NCBI GenBank assembly: GCA_945910005.1
Contig: OX246737.1
Location: 81,400,773 to 81,464,772, forward strand
Reading direction: 5' to 3'
DNA length: 64,000 nt
Origin: Isoperla grammatica
Lineage: Eukaryota > Arthropoda > Insecta > Plecoptera > Perlodidae
Under the pieces are notes generated by a model. The model saw only the letters and a list, made by a program, of their open reading frames with translations, made no database searches and was not told where the DNA came from. Made by a program: the position numbers and the translations under genes. Below, piece by piece: positions 42,301 through 58,341 of this stretch (position 1 is the stretch's first letter; every line of letters begins with the position of its first letter).

Positions 42301-45123
42301 AAGTCTACAGCAAACAGAGGACGTAGTAGCTACAGGGCGGGTATAAGTTGGGCCAACACGCGTCGCTTAGTTCCGAGTCTACAGCAAACAGAGGACGTAG
42401 TAGCTACAGGGCGGGTATAAGTTGGGCCAACACGCGTCGCTTAGTTTCAAGTCTACAGCAAACAGAGGACGTTGTAGCTACAGGGCGGGTATAAGTTGGG
42501 CCAACACGCGTCGCTTAGTTTCAAGTCTACAGCAAACAGAGGACGTAGTAGCTACAGGGCGGGTATAAGTTGGGCCAACACGCGTCGCTTAGTTCCAAGT
42601 CTACAGCAAACAGAGGACGTAGTAGCTACAGAGCGGGTATAAGTTGGGCCAACACGCGTCGCTTAGTTCCAAGTCTTCAGCAAACAGAGGACGTAGTAGC
42701 TACAGGGCGGGTATAAGTTGGGCCAACACGCGTCGCTTAGTTCCAAGTCTACAGCAAACAGAGGACGTAGTAGCTACAGGGCGGGTATAAGTTGGGCCAA
42801 TATGCGTCGCTTAGTTCCAAGTCTACAGCAAACAGAGGACGTAGTAGCTACAGGGCGGGTATAAGTTGGGCCAACACGCGTCGCTTAGTTCCAAGTCTAC
42901 AGCAAACAGAGGACGTAGTAGCTACAGGGCGGGTATAAGGTGGGCCAACACGCGTCGCTTAGTTCCAAGTCTACAGCAAACAGAGGACGTAGTAGCTACA
43001 GGGCGGGTATAAGTTGGGCCAACACGCGTCGCTTAGTTCCAAGTCTACAGCAAACAGAGGACGTAGTAGCTACAGGGCGGGTATAAGTTGGGCCAACACG
43101 CGTCGCTTAGTTTCAAGTCTACAGCAAACAGAGGACGTAGTAGCTACAGGGCGGGTATCAGTTGGGCCAACACGCGTCGCTTAGTTTCAAGTCTACAGCA
43201 ATCAGAGAACGTTCTAGCTACAGGGCGGGTATCAGTTGGGCCAAAACGCATCGCTTAGTTCCGAGTCTACAGCAATCAGAGAACGTTCTAGCTACAGGGC
43301 GGGTATCAGTTGGGCCAAAACGCATCGCTTAGTTCCGAGTCTACAGCAATCAGAGAACGTACTAGCTACAGGGCGGGTATCAGTTGGGCCAAAACGCATC
43401 GCTTAGTTCCGAGTCTACAGCAATCAGAGAACGTTCTAGCTACAGGACGGGTATAAGTTGGGCCAAAACCATAGCTTAGTTCCAAATCTACAGCAATCAG
43501 AGAACGTTCTAGCTACAGGACGGGTATAAGTTTGGCCAAAACGCATCGCTAAGTTCCAAATCTACAGCAAACAGAGAACGTTCTAGCTACAGGACGGGTA
43601 TAAGTTTGGCCTAAACGCATCGCTAAGGTCCAAATCTACAGCAAACAGAGAACGTTCTAGCTACAGGACGGGTATAAGTTGGGCCAAAACGCATAGGGTT
43701 GTTCCGAATCTACAGCAATCAGAGAACGTTCTAGCTTCAGGACGGGTATAAGTTGGGCCAAAACGCATAGGGTAGTTCCGAATCTTTGCAATCAGAGAAC
43801 TTTCTAGCTACAGGACGGGTAAAAGTTGGGCCAAAACGCATAGCTTAGTTCCGAATCTACAGTAATCAGAGAACGTTCTAGCTACAGGGCGGGTATAAGT
43901 TGGGCCAAAACGCATAGCTTAGTTCCAAGTCTACAGCAATCAGAGAACGTTCTAGCTACAGGACGGGTATAAGTTGGGCCAAAACGCATGGCTTAGTTCC
44001 GAATCTACAGTAATCAGAGAACGTTCTAGCTACAATGCGGGTATAAGTTGGGCCAAAACGCATAGCTTAGTTCCGAGTCTACAGCAAACAGAGGACGTAC
44101 TTGCTACAGGGCGGGTATTTGTTAGCCCAACACGCATCGCTTGGTTGCGAAACTTTAGCAAACAGAAGACGTAAGACCTACAGAGCGGGTATTAATTGGG
44201 CTAACGCGCGTTGCTTAGTTCCGAGTCTACAGCGAACAGAGAACGTACCTGTTACAATGGTATTAGTTGGGCCAACACGCATCGCTTAGTTCCGAGTCTA
44301 CAACGAACAGATAACGTACCTGTTACAATGGTATTAGTTGGGCCAACACGCGTCGCTTAGTTCCGAGTCTACAGCGAACAGAGAACGTACCTGTTAAAGA
44401 GGTATTAGTTAGGCCAACACGTGTCTCTTATTTCCGAGTTAGAAGCAAACAGAGGGCGTACCAGCTACAGTGGTATTAGTTGGGCCCACACGCATCGCTT
44501 AGTGCCGAGTCTACAGCGAACCGAGAACGTACCTGCTACAGGGGTATTAGTTGGGCCAACACGCATCGCTTAGTGCCGAGTCTACAGCGAACAGAGGACG
44601 TACCTGTTACAGGGGTATTAGTTGGGCCAACACGCAACGCTTAGTGCCGAGTCTACAGCGAACAGAGAACGTACCTGCTACAGGGGTAATAGTTGGGCCA
44701 ACACGCATCGCTTAGTGCCGAGTCTACAGCGAACAGAGAACGTACCTTTTACAGGGGTATTAGTTGGGCCAACACGCATCGCTTAGTGCCGAGTCTACAG
44801 CGAACAGAGGACGTACCTGTTACAGGGGTATTAGTTGGGCCAACACGCATCGCTTAGTGCCGAGTCTACAGCGAACAGAGAACGTACTTGCTACAGGGGT
44901 AATAGTTGGGCCAACACGCATCGCTTAGTTCCAAGTCAACAGCGAACAGAGAACGTACCTTTTACAGGGGTATTAGTTGGGCCAACACGCATCGCTTAGT
45001 GCCGAGTCTACAGCGAACAAAGGACGTACCTGTTACAGGGGTATTAGTTGGGCCAACACGCATCGCTTAGTTCCAAGTCAACAGCGAACAGAGAACGTAC
45101 CAGCTACAGGGGTAATAGTTTGG
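39399..45123. repeat. 71-74-bp minisatellite, about 78 copies, inside the channel intron
   Basis: The unit is built around 'cgcttagttccgagtctaca', 'gcgaacagag.acgta', 'ctacag' and 'gttgggccaacacgcgtcg'. Two length classes are seen: 71 bp (outer parts, with 'aggggtattagttggg') and 74 bp (inner part, with 'agggcgggtataagttggg'). Copies from about 41950 to 43150 are almost identical, while those near the edges vary. Short open frames over it are incidental. Confidence 0.97.
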
Positions 45124-45790
45124 CTTGTTGTTTAGCTTGTATTTATTAATCCTTTTTCACTGTTTATAGCATATTCAGTTAAAACATGGTATTACAGGAT
45201 GAAATCCATTTGAGCTTTAATGGAAACAGTTCGTATAATCGTTTCACTATGAATTCTTGTTGCTACGACGGATGCTGATTCATCGCTTAATGTGTTAAAA
45301 TCATGTTGACAAATTTAAATATAACCTCTAGAGTTCAAACGTTACTTCACTTATGGGGAATTAAATAACACTGATATTTGATGCATAATGCGTCGTGATG
45401 TCGTTTGTCTTAGATCTTATCGTGAACTCAATATCATCAGAAATATCAACAAAAAACATATTTTGATCAATGTCGTACTTGAACAATTACTTCTTATTAA
45501 GGCTTAAAAGATTTTTTTTTTTACTTAGCAGAAATTGTGTTTATTACTATACTATTGATGTTTTTAAGTACATGAATGAGATTTCCACCCTATGCAAAGG
45601 TGGTACCCTGAAACCTTAATAGTAAAATTGACTCCGGTCGTGAAAGCCTCCTGAAAAGATTGTACACATAACTGTTCATCTTGCAAGCGTAAAACGTTTA
45701 ATTTCGTTTATATAGCCTATCGTCACCCGGTTGTATATAGGCGTACTGCATGCACATTGCACACACATGAGTTTGGTTAATCCATCTTAC
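45124..45790. other. Channel intron, start (minus strand)
   Basis: Follows the donor of the T1 exon (GTAAGATGG at 45790 downwards). No other feature recognised. Confidence 0.5.
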
Positions 45791-45925
45791 CTGAGTGTAA
45801 GTCATCCAACAACAGGGCTCGACCTGATTGGCATCCAGCCCCCAAAACTCCAGCTCTTCCTCAAACAGTGGACCGCACACGTCTGTCGGGTAGTGCAGCT
45901 TGCCAGTACGATAGTAGTTGAGTAC
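45791..45925 (-). CDS. Shaw: Shaw-type (Kv3) potassium channel, second T1-domain exon
   Basis: A 135-base, phase-0 exon (45 codons) on the minus strand, from TTTTTCTTCAG before GTACTCAAC to ACTCAG before the strong donor GTAAGATGG. It begins [17 protein letters not shown], continues [17 protein letters not shown] and ends [12 protein letters not shown]11, C17 and C38-C39 of the exon fit the H-x5-C-x20-C-C zinc motif at T1 subunit interfaces in Kv2-Kv4 type channels, so this is the zinc-bearing second half of T1. The first half of T1 (upstream exons) is not seen in the window. Immediately upstream lies the 63-bp array derived from this exon's own start, so the true acceptor is uncertain: any of eleven similar sites could be used. 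Confidence 0.92.
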
Positions 45926-46555
45926 CTGAAGAAAAAGGCACTCTGTAAGAGGGTATTGCAGCTTTCCAGTACGATAGTAGTTGAGTACCTGAAGAAAAAG
46001 GCACTCTGTAAGAGGGTATTGCAGCTTGCCAGTACGATAGTAGTTGAGTACCTGAAGAAAAAGGCACTCTGTAAGAGGGTATCGCAGCTTGCCACTACGA
46101 TAGTAGTTGAGTACCTGAAGAACAAAGCACATTGTTAGAGGGTATTGCAGCTTGCCTGTACGATAGTCGTTGAGTACCTGAAGAACAAAGCACATTGTTA
46201 GAGGGTATTGCAGCTTGCCAGTACGATAGTCGTTGAGTACCTGAAGAAGAAAGCACATTGTTAGAGGGTGTTGTAGCTTGCCAGTACGATAGTCGTTGAG
46301 TACCTGAAGAAGAAAGCACGCTTTTAAAGGGTGTTTTAGCTTGCCGGTACGATAGTAGTTGAGTACCTGAAGAAGAAAGCACGTATTTAGAGGGTGTTGT
46401 AGCTTGCCAGTACGATAGTCGTTGAGTACCTGAAGAAGAAAGCACGCTTTTAAAGGGTGTTTTAGCTTGCCAGTACGATAGTAGTTGAGTACCTGAAGAA
46501 GAAAGCACGCTTTTAAAGGGTGTTTTAGCTTGCCAGTACGATAGTAGTTGAGTAC
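45926..46555 (-). repeat. Shaw: Ten exact-period 63-bp repeats of the T1 exon start, each with a splice-acceptor-like end
   Basis: On the minus strand each 63-base unit starts GTACTCAACTACTATCGTAC (the exon's first 20 bases, some with GAC for TAC) and ends with a pyrimidine tract and CAG (CTTTTTCTTCAG in the units nearest the exon, CTTTCTTCTTCAG in the far ones). The units begin at 45988, 46051, 46114, 46177, 46240, 46303, 46366, 46429, 46492 and 46555, always 63 apart, which is 21 codons. In the exon's frame no unit has a stop; each reads VLN(Y/D)YR(T/S)GKL, then a variable stretch such as QYPLTEC or KHPLKAC, then (L/F)(F/V/L)LQ. The zinc histidine is replaced (Q, R or K) but the cysteine is kept. 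An in-frame TAA lies just above the last unit, so the array is either intron or an alternatively spliced extension. Confidence 0.93.
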
Positions 46556-46563
46556 CTGAAAAA

Positions 46564-48045
46564 GGCGTTAGCTTTGGTTCGGTTATTTCAAACTTCATAA
46601 ATTTACTAATCACCCCCCCCCCAACCCATCCCCCCTCTACCCCTCTATTTACTTACCAAGCTCTGAGACAATGCTGGCTGTAGCGTGCGATTTGTATTTG
46701 AGCTCACCATTTGAAGGGAATCAATTCGTCACAATTTTCATTTATTAAAAATGGTTTACCCCCCCTGATAAAACACTTTTGCTATGAATTACTTGTAAAT
46801 GTGTATGTGTGACGTATAAAGTGACCCCTCCTTCCCCCCACTACCACAACTCCGACCGACCTCCACGCGCTTCGTTTTGATTTCAGTCGAGCGCTGGCTC
46901 TGGTAAAACAAGGTCACGCCCAACGAGGCGCCGCTCCGCTTACTTGTTGTCATGTTTCCCTCCAATACTTGGATTGCATCTGTACATTTGCGTTCTCAAC
47001 TAATGTTGAGCGGTGCTAGGAGACAATTTCTTTGCGCAAATTACCTGTCTTGACCCGTAAAGTAGTTACGGCTGGACTGCGACACGAGCAAACTGGTGCG
47101 CTTTACATCCGTGTACGTATTTCACCAACACCCGAGAAGTTTTTTACGTAGGCTTGAGACTGAAAGCATTTTGGGAAGATTAGGGTCGAGCGCATGATAT
47201 TGCACTTTATTTCTTGTAACTGACTCTTTTCATAATTAAGTTATGGAATAGTAAAAACAGCATATACTCAAGTGCCTTTTCACCGGGGCACGAAGAAATT
47301 CATTAAAAAAAACGGTGACGATTGTGTTTTAAAATTGTATACCATCATTCTTAAGATAGCAACCTATAGCATACTACATTTTCGTGTACTTGACAAATAT
47401 GGTCTAAAGGTGCTGTTACATGAACGTAAAGACTTTTGAAGCTATCGGTACACGTAAAAAATAAAGGTGTTATTTTCTTAAAACCACTTTTTGCAGACAT
47501 TATATCAATATTTATCAACTTTCATCAAAAAAACTTAATTTATAAAGTTAAGTTACCTAGATACCTTCACCATAAACGGTAACTGCTCACAATTTTTCAT
47601 GCTTGTTTGTGCTTTAAACAAATTGTGTTTGACAATTTCCAGAGAAAACGTTAACTATTGTACAGAGTTAAAACAGAGAAACAAATGTGACAATTGACAA
47701 GAGATTGACAACAAAAACACACTGACAAACATAGTCTGTAGAAGAGTCTGTAGTCTGTCAATAGCATTAAAGTCAATGCTAAATATTTAAATTTAAAAAT
47801 GTTCATCACTTTGATTGTCCCAGTACAATGCGTCGTGCATATTATCCATGAACTAAAAAATTCAATACTATTCGGTTCAATGATAATAATGTTTGGGTTT
47901 AACGTCCTATATTTTTGCAACTTTGGGTAATCGAGACGATGAGTGGGTAATATATGATTATGAAGGTAAAAATACTTCATATATTAGTTTTTACTGCATT
48001 AGCATATAACATTGGTGATTTTTCTAAAGCAAAATTGTAATAGTG
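46564..48045 (+). repeat. Arm 1 of a large inverted duplication
   Basis: 46564-46765 and 47570-48045 match the reverse complement of 59603-60187. Examples: 'caatttgtttaaa' with 'gacaatttccag' near 47625 against 59871-59900, and 'gctttagaaaaatcaccaat' at 59616 against its complement at 48010-48029. The middle (about 46790-47570, with the C-rich and CG-rich part 46800-47000) has no counterpart in arm 2. No gene is recognised in this stretch; it lies upstream of the channel exon array on the minus strand and may be intron. Confidence 0.7.
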
Positions 48046-48057
48046 TATCTTACTATG

Positions 48058-52787
<4,730 letters not shown>

Positions 52788-52792
52788 GATGA

Positions 52793-53227
52793 ACCGGTTT
52801 ACACTCAGGTCAAGACAAAGAAAAACCAAGGAGCAACTCTCCAGCCAAGAAGCGTCCACGTCAAGATGAAAGGGCGTCTCCTGGTGAGGCAACCATGCCC
52901 CTGGCTGCGGTGAAGCTACTTGACAGTGGAGAGGCTGGAAAGACGCTGTCCACTAGCGCTTTTCTACAGTTCTTAGCGGACGTGAAGGGCAACGATCAGC
53001 CATTCAAGGTTGCCCGCCGTTTTACGAACGACATTACCGGGCTGGTTTTTATGCTGACATCAGTTCTTCCGGTCTTGAAAAATGATCGTGCAATCAACCA
53101 ACGTTCACGACGCCTTATTGCCACTCTAAAGAAGACGCAGGCGTACTTTGACGCGACCGGAGAAGACGAGGTCACCCTATCTCGATCCACCTCTCTGGAA
53201 AGTGTCAGTTCCACTGGACTAGAGTAA
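52793..53227 (+). pseudogene. Retrotransposon ORF1, C-terminal part (copy 2)
   Basis: The frame is open from 52793 (just after a TGA at 52790-52792 close to the (AC)n junction) to the stop; the first Met is at 52895. It begins with a lysine/arginine-rich stretch (PAKKRPRQDERA) that could bind RNA or act as a nuclear signal, followed by a helix-rich segment with LQFLADVKGN and ARRFTNDITG and a serine-rich tail. No zinc knuckle is seen. ORF1 proteins in this group coat the element's RNA. The N-terminus is lost to the truncation. ORF2 starts 16 bases downstream, an order typical of two-ORF elements. Confidence 0.7.
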
Positions 53228-53243
53228 AAAACCTGTCACCAAC

Positions 53244-56200
53244 ATGGCGGAGACAATTTTCATCACCCTTAATGCAAGGAGCGTTCGTAGCGACTTTAAA
53301 TGGAGTCAGCTGTCGACCTTCCTGGATCGCCACTTCCCCGACGTCGTCCTCTTACAGGAGACAAACACGTCCTCATCACCACTACCCCTTCTTATCTCGA
53401 AGTACTCTTTTTATTTCAACCCCCCTGTTCAAGTGTGCTCGGGAACCATGATAGGACTTCGTAAGTCATCACCCATGGTCTTTCGAGCCCAAAATATTCT
53501 ATACCCTGGCTATCTTCAGGAACTTCTCCTTCTGACGTGCCTTGAACGTCACATCAGCGACGTACGTGGTACCGCTGGAGTCGACGCTCAGTTCCTTGTT
53601 GGGGGGGACTTCAACTGTACGTTGGATCCCAACACTGACAGATCCGGGGGCGTCGAGCGGTATCCGCGCGTTGCCCGACTGCTCCGGAACACAGTTACGA
53701 CAGCAGACCTCTCCGATTTGTGGCGGGAGTTTCACCCCGGGGAGCCAGGTTTCACGTATGTGGGCAATGCCCCACTGCATTCCGCCTCTCGCATAGACAG
53801 GTTCTATGGCACTCCCGAAGTGACCACTTTGATGACCGGCGTGCGCGTATTGCCCGCTTTCTCCGACCACCTTGCACTGCTGGCCACTATGTCGCTACGA
53901 ACGCCTAAGTTTGTCTCGCCATATTGGCGCTTTGACAATACTCTCTTGGAGGACCCGAACTTCGGAGATTGTATTCGCGAGCTTCTCGAATCATTCGAGG
54001 CTCGTCGCAATCATTACTCCTCGCTCCACCACTGGTGGGATGCCATCAAGCAGGAGATTCAGACCACGACCATCCGATTCATTAGACTCCGCCGGCAAAT
54101 GTCGGACGAGACGTTTGCACAACTCGAGAGGCGTGTCGATCGAATCGTGTCCAGTCCCCTGCTGGGTGAACACACCACGGCAGATTTAGCTCACGCAACC
54201 TCCCAAGTGCGCGACGCGTACACAAGGAGAAGCGAGAGAGTGCTGGCAAACTCTCGCTACGCCCACCTCCTCGCTTCGGACAGTCCGGCAGGACCAAGTA
54301 TGGCTCGTGATATGGCTCCCACGTTTCAACCCCTCAAAGAACTGCGCCTGGAAGGGCGCGTCGTGTCTGATGGACCGTCGCTATGCACGGTCGCGAGGCG
54401 TCACTTCCAGGAGGTTTACGCTGCCACGCCCGTGACAATCGAGGAAGACTCGCCCCTGTACGAGACCCTGCCTCTACTTTCTCGCCTCCAACGTGAGAGC
54501 CTAGATCGGCCGCTGAGCCAACAAGAACTCACCGAAGCTCTTGGGTCCCTGAACAAAGGGAAGTCTCCCGGAATTAATGGTCTCACTCCCGAGTTCTACT
54601 CGTTCTTTTGGAGTGAGCTGTCGGGTCCGTTTGAGGAAATGTTGGCGCACTCCATGGAGACCGGCCTTCTTCCCCGATCTGCACAAAAGTCTATCCTGAC
54701 GCTATTTCCTAAGTCGGGTGACAGGCTGGACATCAAAAACTGGCGTCCAATTTCTCTGCTCACCGTGGACTACAAGATCGTCGCACGTGCTTTGGCAACA
54801 CGGTTGAGCCGAGTAATTGGCTCGCTGGTCCACCCCGATCAGGGCTACTGCGTTCCGGGGAGAACCATCTTCGACAGCCTCCACCTGCATCGTGACGTCG
54901 TGGAGTACGCCAACACCGAACAGGTTCCCCTAGCAGTTCTCTGCCTTGACCAACAGGGAGCATTCGACAGGGCGAACCAACACTATCTCTTTCACCTTCT
55001 CCGATCGTATGGTTTCGGCGAAAATTTCGTGCAAACCCTGCGGACACTTTACGCCGGCGCCACGTGCTTCGTACGAGTGGGGTCATGTTTGACGGCTCCC
55101 TTTCCTTTCGGTCAGGGAATCCGACAGGGATGTCCCCTGTCAGGTCAGCTGTTCTCGCTTACAGCCGAGCCTTTCCTCAGACTGTGCAGATCAAGACTCT
55201 CGGGGTTTCTTATGCCTGGTCAACTGGAACGCAGACTCGTCGTCTCAGGATACGCCGATGACGTATCGGTCTTCATCGCTGACGACGAGGATTTCGACCG
55301 GTTGGGGGTAGTTTACCACATCTACGCGGTTCAGTCTGGGGCACGACTCAATACTCAAAAGTCCACCGGTCTGTGGGCAGGCAGCTGGGTCGGGCGTCGG
55401 GACTCTCCACTCGATTTCGCTTGGTCGAGTGAGGGCGGCAAGTGTTTGGGGGTAATGTTGGGCAATACGCCTGTAATCAAGGCCAGAGGCTTCGACGCGT
55501 TGCGGGAAAAGTTCCTCGTCGCAATCCAAAGGTGGCGAGGCCGAGCGTCGACCATGTCTCTTCGTGGTCGAGTTCTAGTCGCAAACCAGTTCCTGGCACC
55601 TAGACTGTGGTACACATTTCAAGTGCTGCCCCCACCTCCTGCGCTTCTCAACCGGCTTCAGGGGGAACTGGCAAATTTTGTATGGGCCGGCCGGAGACAC
55701 TGGACGCGTTTGCGCGACCTCTGTGCCCCCGTCCATCTTGGAGGACTCGGCCTGGTCCACCTGGCGTCGAAGGTGGCCATGTTCCGAGTCGTTTATGCAC
55801 ACCGATTTCTTTCCAACTTAGAAGATCACCCCTGTCACGTCATGACTCGGCATTTCCTTGGCAAGTTTTGCCGATTAGGTCTTGGCTGGCAGGTTTTGTT
55901 TCACCCCAAAATCGGTGGGCCTGCGGCTCGTAACACCTCCGAGTTTCTCCAAACCGTGCTCAAAGCTTGGTTCTCCCTGAAACCAAAGCCCGAGAATTTC
56001 CCGTCAACGAACTGCGGAATGCGAGACGTTCCCCTGACAGAAACGTCGCTTCTCCCAACGGCCACTTCTCCCTTCATTCCCTCATGGGCTTTGCTGGGTT
56101 GTAAAACGCTCGGGGACCTACTCAATGGTTCGGAGTGGACCGACGTCGACCGGTTGGAGGGCTTTGCCGAAAAATCTGGTCGAGTTCGCCAAGCTCTTGG

Positions 56201-56993
56201 CGTCAACGGGAACAGGATCCGAGCTTTCTGCCATCTTCGTTTTCGTGGCGTAAAAGATGTTCTCGGTCCTGAACCCTGGCCACCAAATCTGTTGTATCGT
56301 CGCCCGTTGACCGGCGAGTGGGTCTCCCTGCTCCCTCAACAGCACAGGCGGTCGATCCTGCGTGACATCATGGTCAACTCCCTCCGCCTAGACGGTTCTC
56401 TAGAGGGACACTGGTCGCACGATCGAGTCAATTGGAGAGCTCTCGTTCGCTCACCCTCCCTTGGATTCGATTCCGAGGTCGTGTGGCGTTTCAACAAGAA
56501 CCGTCTGGCAGATCCTATCTTCTTGTTCCACGCAGGGTTGGCCGGCTCTCGCCTGTGCCCCTGGTGCCAGGTCGAGGGTTCGGCTTGGCACATAATAGTG
56601 TCCTGTCGCCGGGCCGTGCAAATGCGGCGTCTGGCTGATTTGCTAATCAGAAACTTACTGGGTCGCCGTGGATTGTCTGCTCGAGAGCTCTATGTCGGGT
56701 TCAATCCCGACAATACCTCCACCTCCAACCAAATCGACTTGGCCAATTTCGTTCTCGTGTTGGCCAAGAGCACAGTCTACAGGCTACTTGTAAGCTTCTT
56801 CAAAGAGGACCGCGAGCCTGCGCTCTACGATTATGTCCTAAAAGCTCGTCTAAAGTCTCGCATCATCAAGGAGTACGCTTGGTACCTTGGTCGTGGAGCG
56901 ATCGATGGCTTCATGGCAAAGTGGTGCGATAGAGAGGCGCTCTGCTCCATTGAAAATGGCGAGATTCTCTTTAGCCAAGCGCTTACACAGTAA
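53244..56993 (+). CDS. Retrotransposon ORF2: endonuclease, reverse transcriptase, zinc knuckle (copy 2)
   Basis: 1249 codons without a stop. Residues 1-215 form an AP-type endonuclease: ITLNARSVRSDF, LLQET, GGDFNCTLDP (Asp122), SRIDRFY and SDHLAL. Between QELL and FLVGGDFN only about 21 residues separate motifs that usually lie some 50 apart, and their character changes (TCLERHISDVRG), suggesting an internal deletion with local frame change. The reverse transcriptase spans roughly 400-720 with AFDR (Asp575) and YADD (Tyr670). The C-terminal CPWC...H....C starts at Cys1105. Copy 2 reads SPGINGL where copy 1 has SPGIDGL. The protein would nick the target and prime reverse transcription there. 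Because of the endonuclease gap and the Asp-to-Asn change this copy may be inactive although its frame is open. Confidence 0.9.
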   Translation: MAETIFITLNARSVRSDFKWSQLSTFLDRHFPDVVLLQETNTSSSPLPLLISKYSFYFNPPVQVCSGTMIGLRKSSPMVFRAQNILYPGYLQELLLLTCLERHISDVRGTAGVDAQFLVGGDFNCTLDPNTDRSGGVERYPRVARLLRNTVTTADLSDLWREFHPGEPGFTYVGNAPLHSASRIDRFYGTPEVTTLMTGVRVLPAFSDHLALLATMSLRTPKFVSPYWRFDNTLLEDPNFGDCIRELLESFEARRNHYSSLHHWWDAIKQEIQTTTIRFIRLRRQMSDETFAQLERRVDRIVSSPLLGEHTTADLAHATSQVRDAYTRRSERVLANSRYAHLLASDSPAGPSMARDMAPTFQPLKELRLEGRVVSDGPSLCTVARRHFQEVYAATPVTIEEDSPLYETLPLLSRLQRESLDRPLSQQELTEALGSLNKGKSPGINGLTPEFYSFFWSELSGPFEEMLAHSMETGLLPRSAQKSILTLFPKSGDRLDIKNWRPISLLTVDYKIVARALATRLSRVIGSLVHPDQGYCVPGRTIFDSLHLHRDVVEYANTEQVPLAVLCLDQQGAFDRANQHYLFHLLRSYGFGENFVQTLRTLYAGATCFVRVGSCLTAPFPFGQGIRQGCPLSGQLFSLTAEPFLRLCRSRLSGFLMPGQLERRLVVSGYADDVSVFIADDEDFDRLGVVYHIYAVQSGARLNTQKSTGLWAGSWVGRRDSPLDFAWSSEGGKCLGVMLGNTPVIKARGFDALREKFLVAIQRWRGRASTMSLRGRVLVANQFLAPRLWYTFQVLPPPPALLNRLQGELANFVWAGRRHWTRLRDLCAPVHLGGLGLVHLASKVAMFRVVYAHRFLSNLEDHPCHVMTRHFLGKFCRLGLGWQVLFHPKIGGPAARNTSEFLQTVLKAWFSLKPKPENFPSTNCGMRDVPLTETSLLPTATSPFIPSWALLGCKTLGDLLNGSEWTDVDRLEGFAEKSGRVRQALGVNGNRIRAFCHLRFRGVKDVLGPEPWPPNLLYRRPLTGEWVSLLPQQHRRSILRDIMVNSLRLDGSLEGHWSHDRVNWRALVRSPSLGFDSEVVWRFNKNRLADPIFLFHAGLAGSRLCPWCQVEGSAWHIIVSCRRAVQMRRLADLLIRNLLGRRGLSARELYVGFNPDNTSTSNQIDLANFVLVLAKSTVYRLLVSFFKEDREPALYDYVLKARLKSRIIKEYAWYLGRGAIDGFMAKWCDREALCSIENGEILFSQALTQ

Positions 56994-57245
56994 AGCCAAA
57001 TGTCTTTAGTCTTCGACCGGTAGGGTTTGTTTTCCAAACCCAAACTTTGTTTTCATTCTTTCCTCCAATATCGACGGGAAGGAAGCAGGCCCTCAGCCTT
57101 CATCCTAAAGTGCAATTTTAAGCTGGATTTCTGTTCCATTCCTTGTAACTATCCTCTATTGATTCCGTCAGATTGAAGAGACTTGTTTCATGTTTTTGAG
57201 TCAACATATCCTTCTGGACATAGTTTTCTCTCCCCTATCGGTTTA

Positions 57246-57308
<63 letters not shown>

Positions 57309-57317
57309 TAATAATAA

Positions 57318-58340
<1,023 letters not shown>

Positions 58341-58341
58341 A

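Noticed and set aside
39399..45123. CRISPR-like regular repeats (also 62908-64000)
   Set aside because: Units are contiguous with no unique spacers between short repeats, and the DNA is eukaryotic. They are minisatellites.
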